This document shows, in pieces, positions 1 through 4,958 of a stretch of 6,259 nt of DNA. The notes beneath the pieces are model-generated. The model was not told the origin of the DNA. It made no database searches and saw only the letters and a program-made list of their open reading frames with translations. The stretch is from JBOHBN01 sp050698355 (lineage in GTDB: Bacteria; Actinomycetota; Actinomycetes; Streptosporangiales; WHST01). Position 1 is the stretch's first letter; each line of letters opens with the position of its first letter. The stretch spans positions 1 through 6,259 of the forward strand of contig JBOHBN010000108.1 of the NCBI GenBank assembly GCA_050698355.1, given 5' to 3'. Position numbers and translations under genes: made by a program.

Positions 1-13
1 CGGGCGACCGCCG

Positions 14-100
14 CGGTGGAGGTGGGATTTGAACCCACGGAGAGGTTGCCCCCTCACACGCTTTCGAGGCGTGCGCCCTCGGCCACTAGGCGACTCCACC
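14..100 (-). tRNA. tRNA-Ser (anticodon CGA)
   Basis: Read on the minus strand, the segment folds as a class II (long variable arm) tRNA. The 7-bp acceptor stem GGTGGAG/CTCCACC is perfect (94-100 with 15-21). The anticodon stem CACGC/GCGTG encloses the loop CTCGAAA, giving anticodon CGA (plus-strand 64-66), which reads UCG serine codons. A GAGG/CCTC variable arm and a GTGGG/CCCAC T stem with loop TTCAAAT follow. The discriminator base is G (position 14), as expected for serine tRNAs. The 3' CCA is not encoded and would be added after transcription. The first 15 nt of the gene are also the last codons and stop of tadA on the same strand. Confidence 0.97.
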
Positions 101-688
101 GGGAGGCAGCTTACCCGAGCGGCGCCGAGCGGCGAAAAAGGATTGCAACTGTTCGGTGGACGCCTCCGCGAGTACGCCGCCGAGCACCTCGAGCCGGTGC
201 GGCAGGCGCGGGTCGCGCGCGACATCCCACAGCGATCCGACGGCACCCGCCTTCGGATCGTCCGCGCCGTACACGAGCGTGGCGAGGCGTGCCTGTACGA
301 GCGCACCGGCGCACATCGCGCACGGCTCCAGCGTGACCACGAGCGTGCAGCCGTCGAGCCGCCAGCTTCCCGTTTGCACGCACGCGGCTCGCAGCGCCTC
401 CATCTCCGCGTGCGCGGTCGGGTCCTGACGGGTCTCGCGCGCGTTGCGTGCGGTGGCGAGCAGCTCCCCGCCCGCGTCCACGAGCACGGCACCCACCGGC
501 ACCTCGCCGGACGCGCCGGCGGCGGCCGCCTCGTCGAGCGCCAGCCGCATCAGCGGCTCGTACGCAGCCAGCCGTGCGGGAGGTACGTCCATGCCCTCAG
601 ACGACTGGTTCCAAGGGAAGTCGCCTGACTCGCGACTCCCCGCATCCCGCCCGGCTGCGTTGTCGTCGTCGCGCGATGAACCCCGCAT
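86..688 (-). CDS. tadA: tRNA-specific adenosine deaminase (TadA)
   Basis: The 200-residue product matches the zinc-dependent TadA deaminases, which convert adenosine 34 of tRNA-Arg(ACG) to inosine in the cytoplasm. The zinc and catalytic motifs are complete: PTAHAEME (His93, Glu95) and EPCAMC (Cys123, Cys126), and GEVPVGAVLVD precedes them as in the family. I chose the ATG at 688 because AGGAGG lies 6 nt upstream. The ATG at 592 (residue 33) would give the more typical family N-terminus but has a poorly placed ribosome site. Residues 1-32 are therefore an unusual polar extension rich in Arg, Asp, Gly and Ser. The frame ends with GGVA and TAG inside the tRNA-Ser gene. It is divergent from upp, and this neighbourhood is common in actinobacteria. 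Identity is secure; the start is fairly sure. Confidence 0.95.
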   Translation of the reverse strand: MRGSSRDDDNAAGRDAGSRESGDFPWNQSSEGMDVPPARLAAYEPLMRLALDEAAAAGASGEVPVGAVLVDAGGELLATARNARETRQDPTAHAEMEALRAACVQTGSWRLDGCTLVVTLEPCAMCAGALVQARLATLVYGADDPKAGAVGSLWDVARDPRLPHRLEVLGGVLAEASTEQLQSFFAARRRSGKLPPGGVA

Positions 689-694
689 CGCACT

Positions 695-700
695 CCTCCT
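695..700 (-). promoter_or_regulatory. tadA Shine-Dalgarno site
   Basis: AGGAGG on the minus strand, separated by 6 nt from the ATG at 688. It is within a longer purine run (GGAGGAGGAG) and decides the upstream start of tadA over the ATG at 592. Confidence 0.75.
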
Positions 701-737
701 CCGCCTTGCCAGATCGGGCGCGGATGAGCCGCTCGCT

Positions 738-767
738 TTACCAGCGCCCCTTGGAACCACCCGTCAA
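738..767 (-). promoter_or_regulatory. Candidate tadA promoter
   Basis: On the minus strand TTGACG (762-767) is a near-perfect -35 element. It is followed after 18 nt by TGGTAA (738-743) as a weak -10. Transcription would start near 731, giving a leader of about 40 nt that contains the AGGAGG site used by tadA. The -10 does not fit the actinobacterial TANNNT pattern, so only the -35 is convincing. Confidence 0.4.
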
Positions 768-778
768 GACGGTACGGT
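751..778 (+). promoter_or_regulatory. Candidate leaderless promoter of upp
   Basis: TTGGAA (751-756), a 16-nt spacer and TACGGT (773-778) form a sigma70-type promoter; the -10 fits TANNNT. A start 7 nt after the -10 falls on position 785, the A of the upp ATG. No Shine-Dalgarno sequence is visible before that ATG, so a leaderless mRNA is the simplest reading. The elements are interleaved with the candidate tadA promoter on the other strand. Confidence 0.5.
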
Positions 779-784
779 GCCGCC

Positions 785-1417
785 ATGCGGACGCTCGTCG
801 TGGATCACCCCCTGGTCGCCCACAAGCTCAGCACGTTGCGAGACGTGGGCACCGATTCCCCATCCTTTCGCCGGCTCGCCGACGAGCTGGTGACGCTACT
901 CGCCTACGAGGCCACCCGTGACGTTCGCACCGAGCAGGTCGAGGTGACCACACCCGTCGCCCGTACGACCGGTGTGCGGCTGTCCCGGCCGCTGCCGCTC
1001 GTGGTCCCCGTGCTGCGAGCAGGCGCGGGCATGCTCGACGGAATGATCCGCCTGGTACCGATGGCCGAGGTGGGGTTCCTCGGCATGATCAGGGACGAAA
1101 CCACCCTGACGGCTTCCACGTACGCCACCCGGCTGCCGGAACCGCTCACCGGGCGGCAGTGCTACGTGCTCGACCCGATGCTCGCGACCGGAGGCACCCT
1201 CGTCGAGGCCGCCAAGACGCTGCTGGCCCGGGGGGCGCGGCAGATCACCTGCATCTGCCTGCTCGCGGCGCCGGAGGGCCTGGCGACGATGGAACGCGAG
1301 CTCGGTGACGCCTCGGTGAGCGTGGTGACGGCCGCCCTGGACGATGGGCTGGACGAGCGCGGGTTCATCGTGCCGGGTCTCGGGGACGCCGGGGACCGCC
1401 TGTACGGGGCCGCGTGA
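785..1417 (+). CDS. upp: Uracil phosphoribosyltransferase
   Basis: The 210-residue product makes UMP from uracil and PRPP in pyrimidine salvage and is cytosolic. Length and motifs fit the family along its whole span: VPVLRAGAGM (74-83), the PRPP-binding loop LDPMLATGGT (129-138), AAPEGL (161-166), and the uracil-binding signature FIVPGLGDAGDR (194-205), where Phe replaces the usual Tyr. The start at 785 gives the expected N-terminus (MRTLVVDHPLVAHKL). It is divergent from tadA across a 96-bp gap and is followed by only weak hairpins, so it is probably monocistronic. Nothing suggests damage. Confidence 0.97.
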   Translation: MRTLVVDHPLVAHKLSTLRDVGTDSPSFRRLADELVTLLAYEATRDVRTEQVEVTTPVARTTGVRLSRPLPLVVPVLRAGAGMLDGMIRLVPMAEVGFLGMIRDETTLTASTYATRLPEPLTGRQCYVLDPMLATGGTLVEAAKTLLARGARQITCICLLAAPEGLATMERELGDASVSVVTAALDDGLDERGFIVPGLGDAGDRLYGAA

Positions 1418-1428
1418 GGTCTCGACTT

Positions 1429-1451
1429 CACGCGCGGGCGGCGTGTCCGCC
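1429..1451 (+). terminator. Weak hairpins after upp
   Basis: Two mutually exclusive short stems follow the upp stop: CACGC/GCGTG (1429-1433 with 1441-1445) and GGCGG/CCGCC (1437-1441 with 1447-1451, 5-nt loop). No T-run follows. This could be a weak factor-assisted terminator, or simply chance in GC-rich DNA. Confidence 0.25.
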
Positions 1452-1466
1452 GATCTGCGCCGAACG

Positions 1467-1497
1467 TTGGGTGATACACAGTGGTGTGCGGTAGTGT
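1467..1497 (+). promoter_or_regulatory. Candidate promoter of the small protein/PH operon
   Basis: TTGGGT (1467-1472) and TAGTGT (1492-1497, fits TANNNT) are separated by 19 nt, slightly long. A start near 1504 would give a leader of about 48 nt. Between the elements lies a short dyad, CACA-GTGG-TGTG (1477-1488). This is the only promoter-like pattern I see in the 134-bp gap after upp. Confidence 0.4.
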
Positions 1498-1551
1498 GGC
1501 GTTTACCCGCCGTGACCGTCAGCTAGCCATGGAGTGAGGTGCGAAGGACCC

Positions 1552-1707
1552 ATGCCTAAGAAGATCATCGTCTGGGGCCTCGTCGCGTTCCTCGTGTTCT
1601 ACCTGGTGACCCAGCCCGAGGGCAGTGCCAATATCGTCCGGAGCATCGCCGGTGGCCTGGCGGACGCTGCGGACGGGCTCGCCCGTTTCATGAGTAATCT
1701 GTCATGA
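1552..1707 (+). CDS. Small single-helix membrane protein (51 aa)
   Basis: A 51-residue frame that begins MPKKIIVWGLVAFLVFYLV. Two lysines precede a hydrophobic segment at residues 5-19, followed by a more polar, Ala/Gly/Asp-rich helix-like tail ending RFMSNLS. It is probably a membrane-anchored peptide with a short C-terminal domain. GAAGGA lies just before the ATG (3-nt spacing), with GAGGT a little further upstream. The stop overlaps the start of the PH-domain gene as ATGA (1704-1707), which implies translational coupling and a shared function. I believe such pairs occur in other actinobacteria but cannot name a characterised family. Function unknown; a real gene is likely given the coupling and coding-type composition. 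Confidence 0.8.
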   Translation: MPKKIIVWGLVAFLVFYLVTQPEGSANIVRSIAGGLADAADGLARFMSNLS

Positions 1708-2312
1708 ACATCCTGACGCCGCGCAACTACGCGCCGGCGTCGGTGAGTAGGTACCTGCTACCGGCCGAGACGCAGGTCATCTCGGTACGCCAGCACCCGG
1801 TCGTGCTGGCGAAGGTGTTCTTCATCACGCTGGCGATCGTCATCATCGAGCTGATCATCAGCTCTCACGCGCCGTCCGACTCGCAGGTGCAGGTGCTCAT
1901 CTGGCTGCCCGGGCTGTTCGCGATCGGCTGGTTCATCGTCCGGCTTGTGCAGTGGTGGGTGGACTGGTTCGCGGTGACCGAGCGGCGCTTCATCCTCACC
2001 ACCGGCATCATCACCCGCAAGGTCGCGATGATGCCGCTCACCCGCGTGACGGACATGAGCTTCCAACGGTCGCCGATGGGCCGCGTCCTGGGCTATGGCG
2101 AGTTCGTACTGGAATCCGCCGGCCAGGAACAGGCGCTGCGATCCGTCCCGTACCTCCCGTACCCGGAGCAGATGTATCGCAGGGTCTGCCTGTGGATCTT
2201 CCCCGACCGGATCCAGTCACCACCCTCGAGTTCCAGTTCCGGTAGCGAGAGCGGTGCCGGTCCCAGTGGCCAGAGCGGGGACGGCAACACCACGCCGATC
2301 CCGCGGCAGTAG
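1704..2312 (+). CDS. Bacterial PH-domain (YdbS-like, DUF304/bPH_2) membrane protein
   Basis: A 202-residue membrane protein. Helices are predicted at residues about 35-53 (VLAKVFFITLAIVIIELII) and 63-84, followed by the bacterial PH-like fold at 85-165. Typical bPH_2 signatures are WFAVTERRFILTTGIITRK, the MPLTRVTDMSF strand and turn, and the GYGEFVLESAG segment. Such domains face the cytoplasm; their ligand is generally unknown. The last 30 residues (from about 173) are a Ser/Gly/Pro-rich, probably disordered tail beginning with a run of serines. The start overlaps the stop of the 51-residue gene by 4 nt. Family assignment is firm; biological role is not known from the sequence. Confidence 0.9.
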   Translation: MNILTPRNYAPASVSRYLLPAETQVISVRQHPVVLAKVFFITLAIVIIELIISSHAPSDSQVQVLIWLPGLFAIGWFIVRLVQWWVDWFAVTERRFILTTGIITRKVAMMPLTRVTDMSFQRSPMGRVLGYGEFVLESAGQEQALRSVPYLPYPEQMYRRVCLWIFPDRIQSPPSSSSSGSESGAGPSGQSGDGNTTPIPRQ

Positions 2313-2351
2313 CGCGGCGGTTCGCGGCGGTCGCGTGTCCCTGCCGCGGCG

Positions 2352-2357
2352 TACCGT
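2352..2357 (+). promoter_or_regulatory. Possible -10 element before the MgtC-type gene
   Basis: TACCGT fits TANNNT and lies 9 nt before the ATG at 2367, which has no Shine-Dalgarno site. A transcript from it would have a leader of about 3 nt. No good -35 is visible 16-18 nt upstream, so read-through from the PH gene is the alternative. Confidence 0.25.
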
Positions 2358-2366
2358 GGACCGATC

Positions 2367-3113
2367 ATGGAGTCGATGGTTCTCGCCAGCTTTCCGGCTA
2401 TGGCGCTGGGCTGGTCGCCGGTGGCCGACCTCGGCATCGCGTTCGTACTGTCCGCGGCCATCGGCATGGAACGCGAGCGCCGCCAGCGCGACGCGGGGCT
2501 GCGCACGCAGGCGCTCGTGGGCGTGGCCGCCGCACTGTTCACGCTCGTGTCGAAGTACGGCTTCAACGACGTGATCGCGCCCGACGTCCGGCTGGATCCG
2601 TCCCGGATCGCCGCCCAGATCGTCTCCGGCATCGGCTTCATCGGCGGCGGCCTGATCTTCGTCCGTCAAGACGCCGTCCGCGGCCTCACCACGGCAGCGG
2701 CTGTGTGGCTCACCGCCGCGGTGGGCATGGCCGCGGGCGCCGGCATGCCCGTCCTCGCCGTGCTGGTCACCGCCGGGCACTTCCTCATCGTGTACGGGCT
2801 ACGACCGCTGGCCCGATGGCTGCCCGGCTCGAAGTACGCGGTCCGCCGCCTGCGCGTCGACTATGTGAGCGGGCGCGACGTGCTGCGTACCGTCCTCGCC
2901 AGGTGCACCGAACGCGGCTTCACCGTCACCGATCTGCGCAGCGTCTCGCACACCCAGCGTCCAGCCCCGCAGGAGGAGGCCGACGCCGCCGGACGGGTGT
3001 CGGTCATCCTCGCGGTCCAGGGTCGCGGTTCGCTCACCGACCTCGCGGCCGAGTTCGACGACATCCCCGGTGTCCTCGGCGTGAACACGGTTGATTCCGA
3101 CGACGGCGACTGA
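2367..3113 (+). CDS. MgtC/SapB family membrane protein
   Basis: A 248-residue protein with the MgtC/SapB layout. A hydrophobic N-terminal part has about five membrane segments (roughly 18-33, 49-62, 84-98, 107-125, 127-143). A soluble C-terminal domain follows (about 160-245), of the ACT-like type seen in longer MgtC proteins. Diagnostic motifs are AIGMERERRQRDAGLRT (31-47), QIVSGIGFIGGGLIF (84-98) and VRGLTTAAAVW (104-114). The founding member, Salmonella MgtC, aids survival in low magnesium and inside macrophages and modulates the F-type ATP synthase. The role of actinobacterial paralogues is generally unproven, so magnesium transport should not be assumed. ATG 2367 is preferred; ATG 2400 is an alternative. 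It lies 54 bp after the PH gene and 12 bp before the next gene, suggesting an operon. Confidence 0.93.
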   Translation: MESMVLASFPAMALGWSPVADLGIAFVLSAAIGMERERRQRDAGLRTQALVGVAAALFTLVSKYGFNDVIAPDVRLDPSRIAAQIVSGIGFIGGGLIFVRQDAVRGLTTAAAVWLTAAVGMAAGAGMPVLAVLVTAGHFLIVYGLRPLARWLPGSKYAVRRLRVDYVSGRDVLRTVLARCTERGFTVTDLRSVSHTQRPAPQEEADAAGRVSVILAVQGRGSLTDLAAEFDDIPGVLGVNTVDSDDGD

Positions 3114-3125
3114 CGGTAAACGGGT

Positions 3126-3569
3126 ATGGACGGCATGAGCTTGTGGCTACTGATCGTGACGCCGGTGTCCGCGTTCGTCGGGGCCATGCTGGGTGCGCTG
3201 GCGACCATCGGTGCCACCCGGCAGCGCGAGCGCGCGGCTCGGCGCGAGGAATGGTGGCGGCGCTTCGAGTACGCCTCCGAGCTGGCGCTCGACGAGGAAT
3301 CCGAGGCGCGCCGGGAGGCCGGATTGCTGCTGCTCGACGCGCTCGCACGAAGCGAGCTGGCGGGTACCGATGAGCTCGCGCAGCTGCGGGTGTTCACTGA
3401 GGAACAGTTCAGCGGCGTACCCTTGGACGTAGACGGTGGATGGGATCGAGTCGAGGTCGTCGGCCGCGACGAGCCTCACCCTGAGGGAAAGGGGCCCGAT
3501 GCCGAACACGTTACGGGTGACCCCGGCGCAGGCCGCAGCCGCACGCCTACGGGTGACGATCGACCGTAA
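3126..3569 (+). CDS. Uncharacterised membrane-anchored protein
   Basis: A 147-residue protein I do not recognise. An N-terminal hydrophobic segment (about 5-30, WLLIVTPVSAFVGAMLGALA) is followed by a highly charged Arg/Glu-rich helical region (about 32-70) containing the tryptophan pair EEWWRRFEYA. Next is a leucine-rich helix and the segment LRVFTEEQFSGVPLDVDGGW (about 87-106). The last 40 residues are polar, Gly/Pro/Asp-rich, and partly encoded by DNA that also carries the start of the next gene in another frame. It probably has one membrane anchor with a cytoplasmic coiled or helical domain. ATG 3135 (residue 4) is an equally good start; neither has a clear ribosome site. The 12-nt gap to the MgtC-type gene suggests cotranscription. 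Confidence 0.75.
   Translation: MDGMSLWLLIVTPVSAFVGAMLGALATIGATRQRERAARREEWWRRFEYASELALDEESEARREAGLLLLDALARSELAGTDELAQLRVFTEEQFSGVPLDVDGGWDRVEVVGRDEPHPEGKGPDAEHVTGDPGAGRSRTPTGDDRP
3491..3494 (+). promoter_or_regulatory. Shine-Dalgarno site for the 51-aa overlapping gene
   Basis: GGGG, within GAAAGGGG, lies 4 nt before the ATG at 3499 and inside the preceding coding frame. It supports 3499 rather than the upstream in-frame ATG at 3436. Confidence 0.45.
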
Positions 3570-3654
3570 AGAAGGACGCGAGACTCCCGACTGGGTCGTC
3601 CGGATGGCCGACGCGAGCAGGCAGTCGAGGAACGGCACCCGGCCGGAACAGTAG
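3499..3654 (+). CDS. Small uncharacterised soluble protein (51 aa)
   Basis: A 51-residue basic protein, beginning MPNTLRVTPAQAAAARLRVT, with no membrane segment. The core TPAQAAAARLRVTIDRKEGR then ETPDWVVRMAD looks like two or three short helices, which might suit binding to a partner or nucleic acid, but I recognise no family. It starts 71 nt inside the 3' end of the preceding gene in another frame. GAAAGGGG just upstream serves as its ribosome site. The in-frame ATG at 3436 would add 21 residues and deepen the overlap; 3499 is preferred. It is likely coexpressed with the 147-residue membrane protein. Confidence 0.65.
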   Translation: MPNTLRVTPAQAAAARLRVTIDRKEGRETPDWVVRMADASRQSRNGTRPEQ

Positions 3655-3679
3655 GGCACGACTGAGGGCTTACCCTCCA

Positions 3680-3731
3680 TGATCGTGGGAAGCTCAGCCG
3701 TCGTCCACCACGGGTATCGTTCCCACGATCA
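3680..3731. terminator. 12-bp inverted repeat, probable bidirectional terminator
   Basis: TGATCGTGGGAA (3680-3691) and TTCCCACGATCA (3720-3731) are perfect inverted repeats around a 28-nt spacer. The spacer can itself pair CCGT/ACGG (3698-3701 with 3710-3713), so a long imperfect hairpin forms. It sits between the convergent 51-residue gene and the OmdA-type gene, the expected place for a two-way terminator. No T-run follows in either direction, as is common in actinobacteria. The right arm can alternatively form its own small hairpin, ATCGT-TCCC-ACGAT (3716-3729). Confidence 0.55.
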
Positions 3732-3754
3732 AGAGCGTGCCCGCGCCCGGCGCG

Positions 3755-4048
3755 CTACCTACCGGTGCGCTCGCGGTGCTTGCACCCCGGCCAGCAGCAG
3801 GGCCGGCGCTGACCTTCCTCCAGCTCCTCCTGGGTCCGGCGAATGCGGCGCTCTCGGGTCATCTCCTGCTTGGCATCGTCGACCCAGCAGATGAACTCAT
3901 TGCGGGCCAAGGGCGTGATGTCATTCCAGGCATCGAGAGCCGCGGTGTTGGCGATCAGCGCCTTGCGCAGGTCTACCGGCAGCTTGTGCACCACCCCACC
4001 GGACACTCGCTGGCTGCTCACAGGGTCACGGTAGCGCGCCGAAGGCAT
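3755..4048 (-). CDS. YdeI/OmpD-associated (OmdA-type) family protein
   Basis: About 97 residues. The core matches the small YdeI/OmpD-associated (bacteriocin-protection) domain: HKLPVDLRKALIAN, AALDAWNDITPLARNEFICWV, a helix with TRERRIRRTQEELEEG, then the C-terminal RPCCWPGCKHR, whose Cys/His cluster could bind metal. Only the domain class is supported; bacteriocin protection has not been shown for proteins like this. The start is uncertain. ATG 4048 is the only ATG before the core, but no Shine-Dalgarno precedes it. GTG 4021 gives 88 residues and lies 6 nt after TACCGT (4028-4033), a possible leaderless -10. TTG 4117 would give 120 residues and is least likely. It is convergent with the small-protein genes to the left. 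Confidence 0.82.
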   Translation of the reverse strand: MPSARYRDPVSSQRVSGGVVHKLPVDLRKALIANTAALDAWNDITPLARNEFICWVDDAKQEMTRERRIRRTQEELEEGQRRPCCWPGCKHRERTGR

Positions 4049-4168
4049 CGGGTAGATATGTGGCGACTCGCCGTATGCGCGCCGGAGCTGACCGCTGAGG
4101 TGCCGCCCGATCACCAAGCTGGACCGGACTCACGTCGCACTCACACGTGACTCAAATGCTGCCGTTGA

Positions 4169-4721
4169 TCATAGTTCGTGGTGGAGGCCGTGGTCGGCGA
4201 GCTGTAGCCACACGTCTACCTCATCGGGTCCATGGTGCCGGATCGCCCAGTCGACCAGGCGAAGACTCATGTGCGCCCAGTAGGTGCGTAGCAGGTCGCC
4301 GGACAACCTGCATCGCAGCCGATCCTCAAGCAAGGCGATCGCCGCCGCCGACTCGGCAGTGGCATGGAGCCCGAACAACAGCACCACCAGGTCGAAGCCG
4401 GCGTCGCCGCGCGCTGCGCCGTCCCAGTCGACGATGCCGGTCAGCGCACCGGTGTCGTCGACGAGGACGTTGGCCGGCTGGTAGTCCAGGTGCACCAGGT
4501 CATATCCGGCCATCGTGGTCGGTACAGCCGCGCCGACCTCTTCGATGCACGTGAGCAGTCGCCGGGTGCGGGCGCTGTAGGCCCGCAGCGGCTCGTGCAG
4601 GCAGAAGCCAGGCCCGCTACGCCGCAGGTATAACTCGGCGGCTGGCACATCTGGCCGGTCGGCCAGCGCATCCCGGAACCGGTCATTGAGTCCGACCATG
4701 GCGGCGACCAGCTGCCGAGAC
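4169..4721 (-). pseudogene. Truncated aminoglycoside-phosphotransferase (APH) family kinase, C-terminal part
   Basis: The minus-strand frame carries the C-terminal lobe of an APH-type kinase. The catalytic-loop motif HLDYQPANVLV (His, Asp, Asn in the HxDxxxxN pattern) is followed by GIVDWDGAARGD with the metal-binding Asp, then FDLVVLLFG and a helical C-terminal tail ending HHEL. Homology starts near RQLVAAMVGLNDRF. The whole N-lobe (ATP-binding glycine loop and lysine) is missing. The frame stays open to a GTG at 4813, but those first 31 or so codons are the antisense of a MarR-type gene tail and not kinase. ATG 4699 is the first internal start, with no ribosome site. A lobe without the ATP-binding half should be inactive. 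The substrate is unknown; the family includes many non-resistance kinases. Confidence 0.78.
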
Positions 4722-4856
4722 GGCTTCGCCGTACTCGAGCAGGCGGCCCCCGGACACCTCGCCTCGGTCCGCGCGCGTTTCCTCGACCACCTCAGTGCGG
4801 GCGAACTTGCCACACTCGGTCAGATAGCCACTCGCATCGCCGAACTACCCGACTGA
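4722..4856 (+). pseudogene. MarR-family regulator remnant, C-terminal 44 codons
   Basis: On the plus strand the frame reads GFAVLEQAAPGHLASVRARF, then LDHLSAGELATLGQIATRIA and ELPD, then TGA. This is the usual last helix pair of MarR-type transcription regulators, which forms part of the dimer interface, with the typical AAPGH-VR-F-L-LS-EL-TL pattern. The winged helix-turn-helix and everything upstream are absent. An ATG in frame at 4698 would give 52 residues but comes from kinase antisense DNA, so it is probably fortuitous. It shares its break point with the truncated kinase on the opposite strand. Confidence 0.65.
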
Positions 4857-4927
4857 TCGACACGGCCGGCGTTGCTGCCCCGTAAGACGGTTCGCCGCCG
4901 GTCCTCGAGTTCGTGGAGCCCAGCAGT

Positions 4928-4958
4928 CAGGACCTCAGCTGACCGGGCGTAGGTCCTG
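4928..4958 (-). terminator. 8-bp inverted repeat at the regulator 3' end
   Basis: CAGGACCT (4928-4935) and AGGTCCTG (4951-4958) are perfect inverted repeats with a 15-nt loop. They span the stop codon of the minus-strand regulator gene (4935-4937). A stem here could end its transcript, though no T-run follows. The stem lies partly in coding sequence, so it may also be coincidence. Confidence 0.35.

Noticed and set aside
1..13. Encoded CCA or a second RNA gene after tRNA-Ser
   Set aside because: The bases following the discriminator do not read CCA and too little sequence remains to support another gene.
29..628. Long plus-strand open frames over tadA
   Set aside because: They are antisense to a clearly recognised TadA, Arg/Ala-rich, and without a family signal; typical of GC-rich DNA.
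2217..2780. Long minus-strand frames over the MgtC-type gene
   Set aside because: His/Arg/Glu-rich shadow translation of a well-recognised membrane protein gene.
3655..3754. Possible tRNA or small RNA in the convergent gap
   Set aside because: No cloverleaf or T-loop motif is present; the inverted repeat is better explained as a terminator or repeat element.
3737..4150. Plus-strand 137-residue open frame
   Set aside because: It is antisense to the OmdA-type gene, whose protein shows a conserved core; no ribosome site or family match.
4722..4813. N-terminal residues 1-31 of the kinase frame from GTG 4813
   Set aside because: This stretch is better explained as the antisense of a MarR-type tail; it has no kinase N-lobe features.
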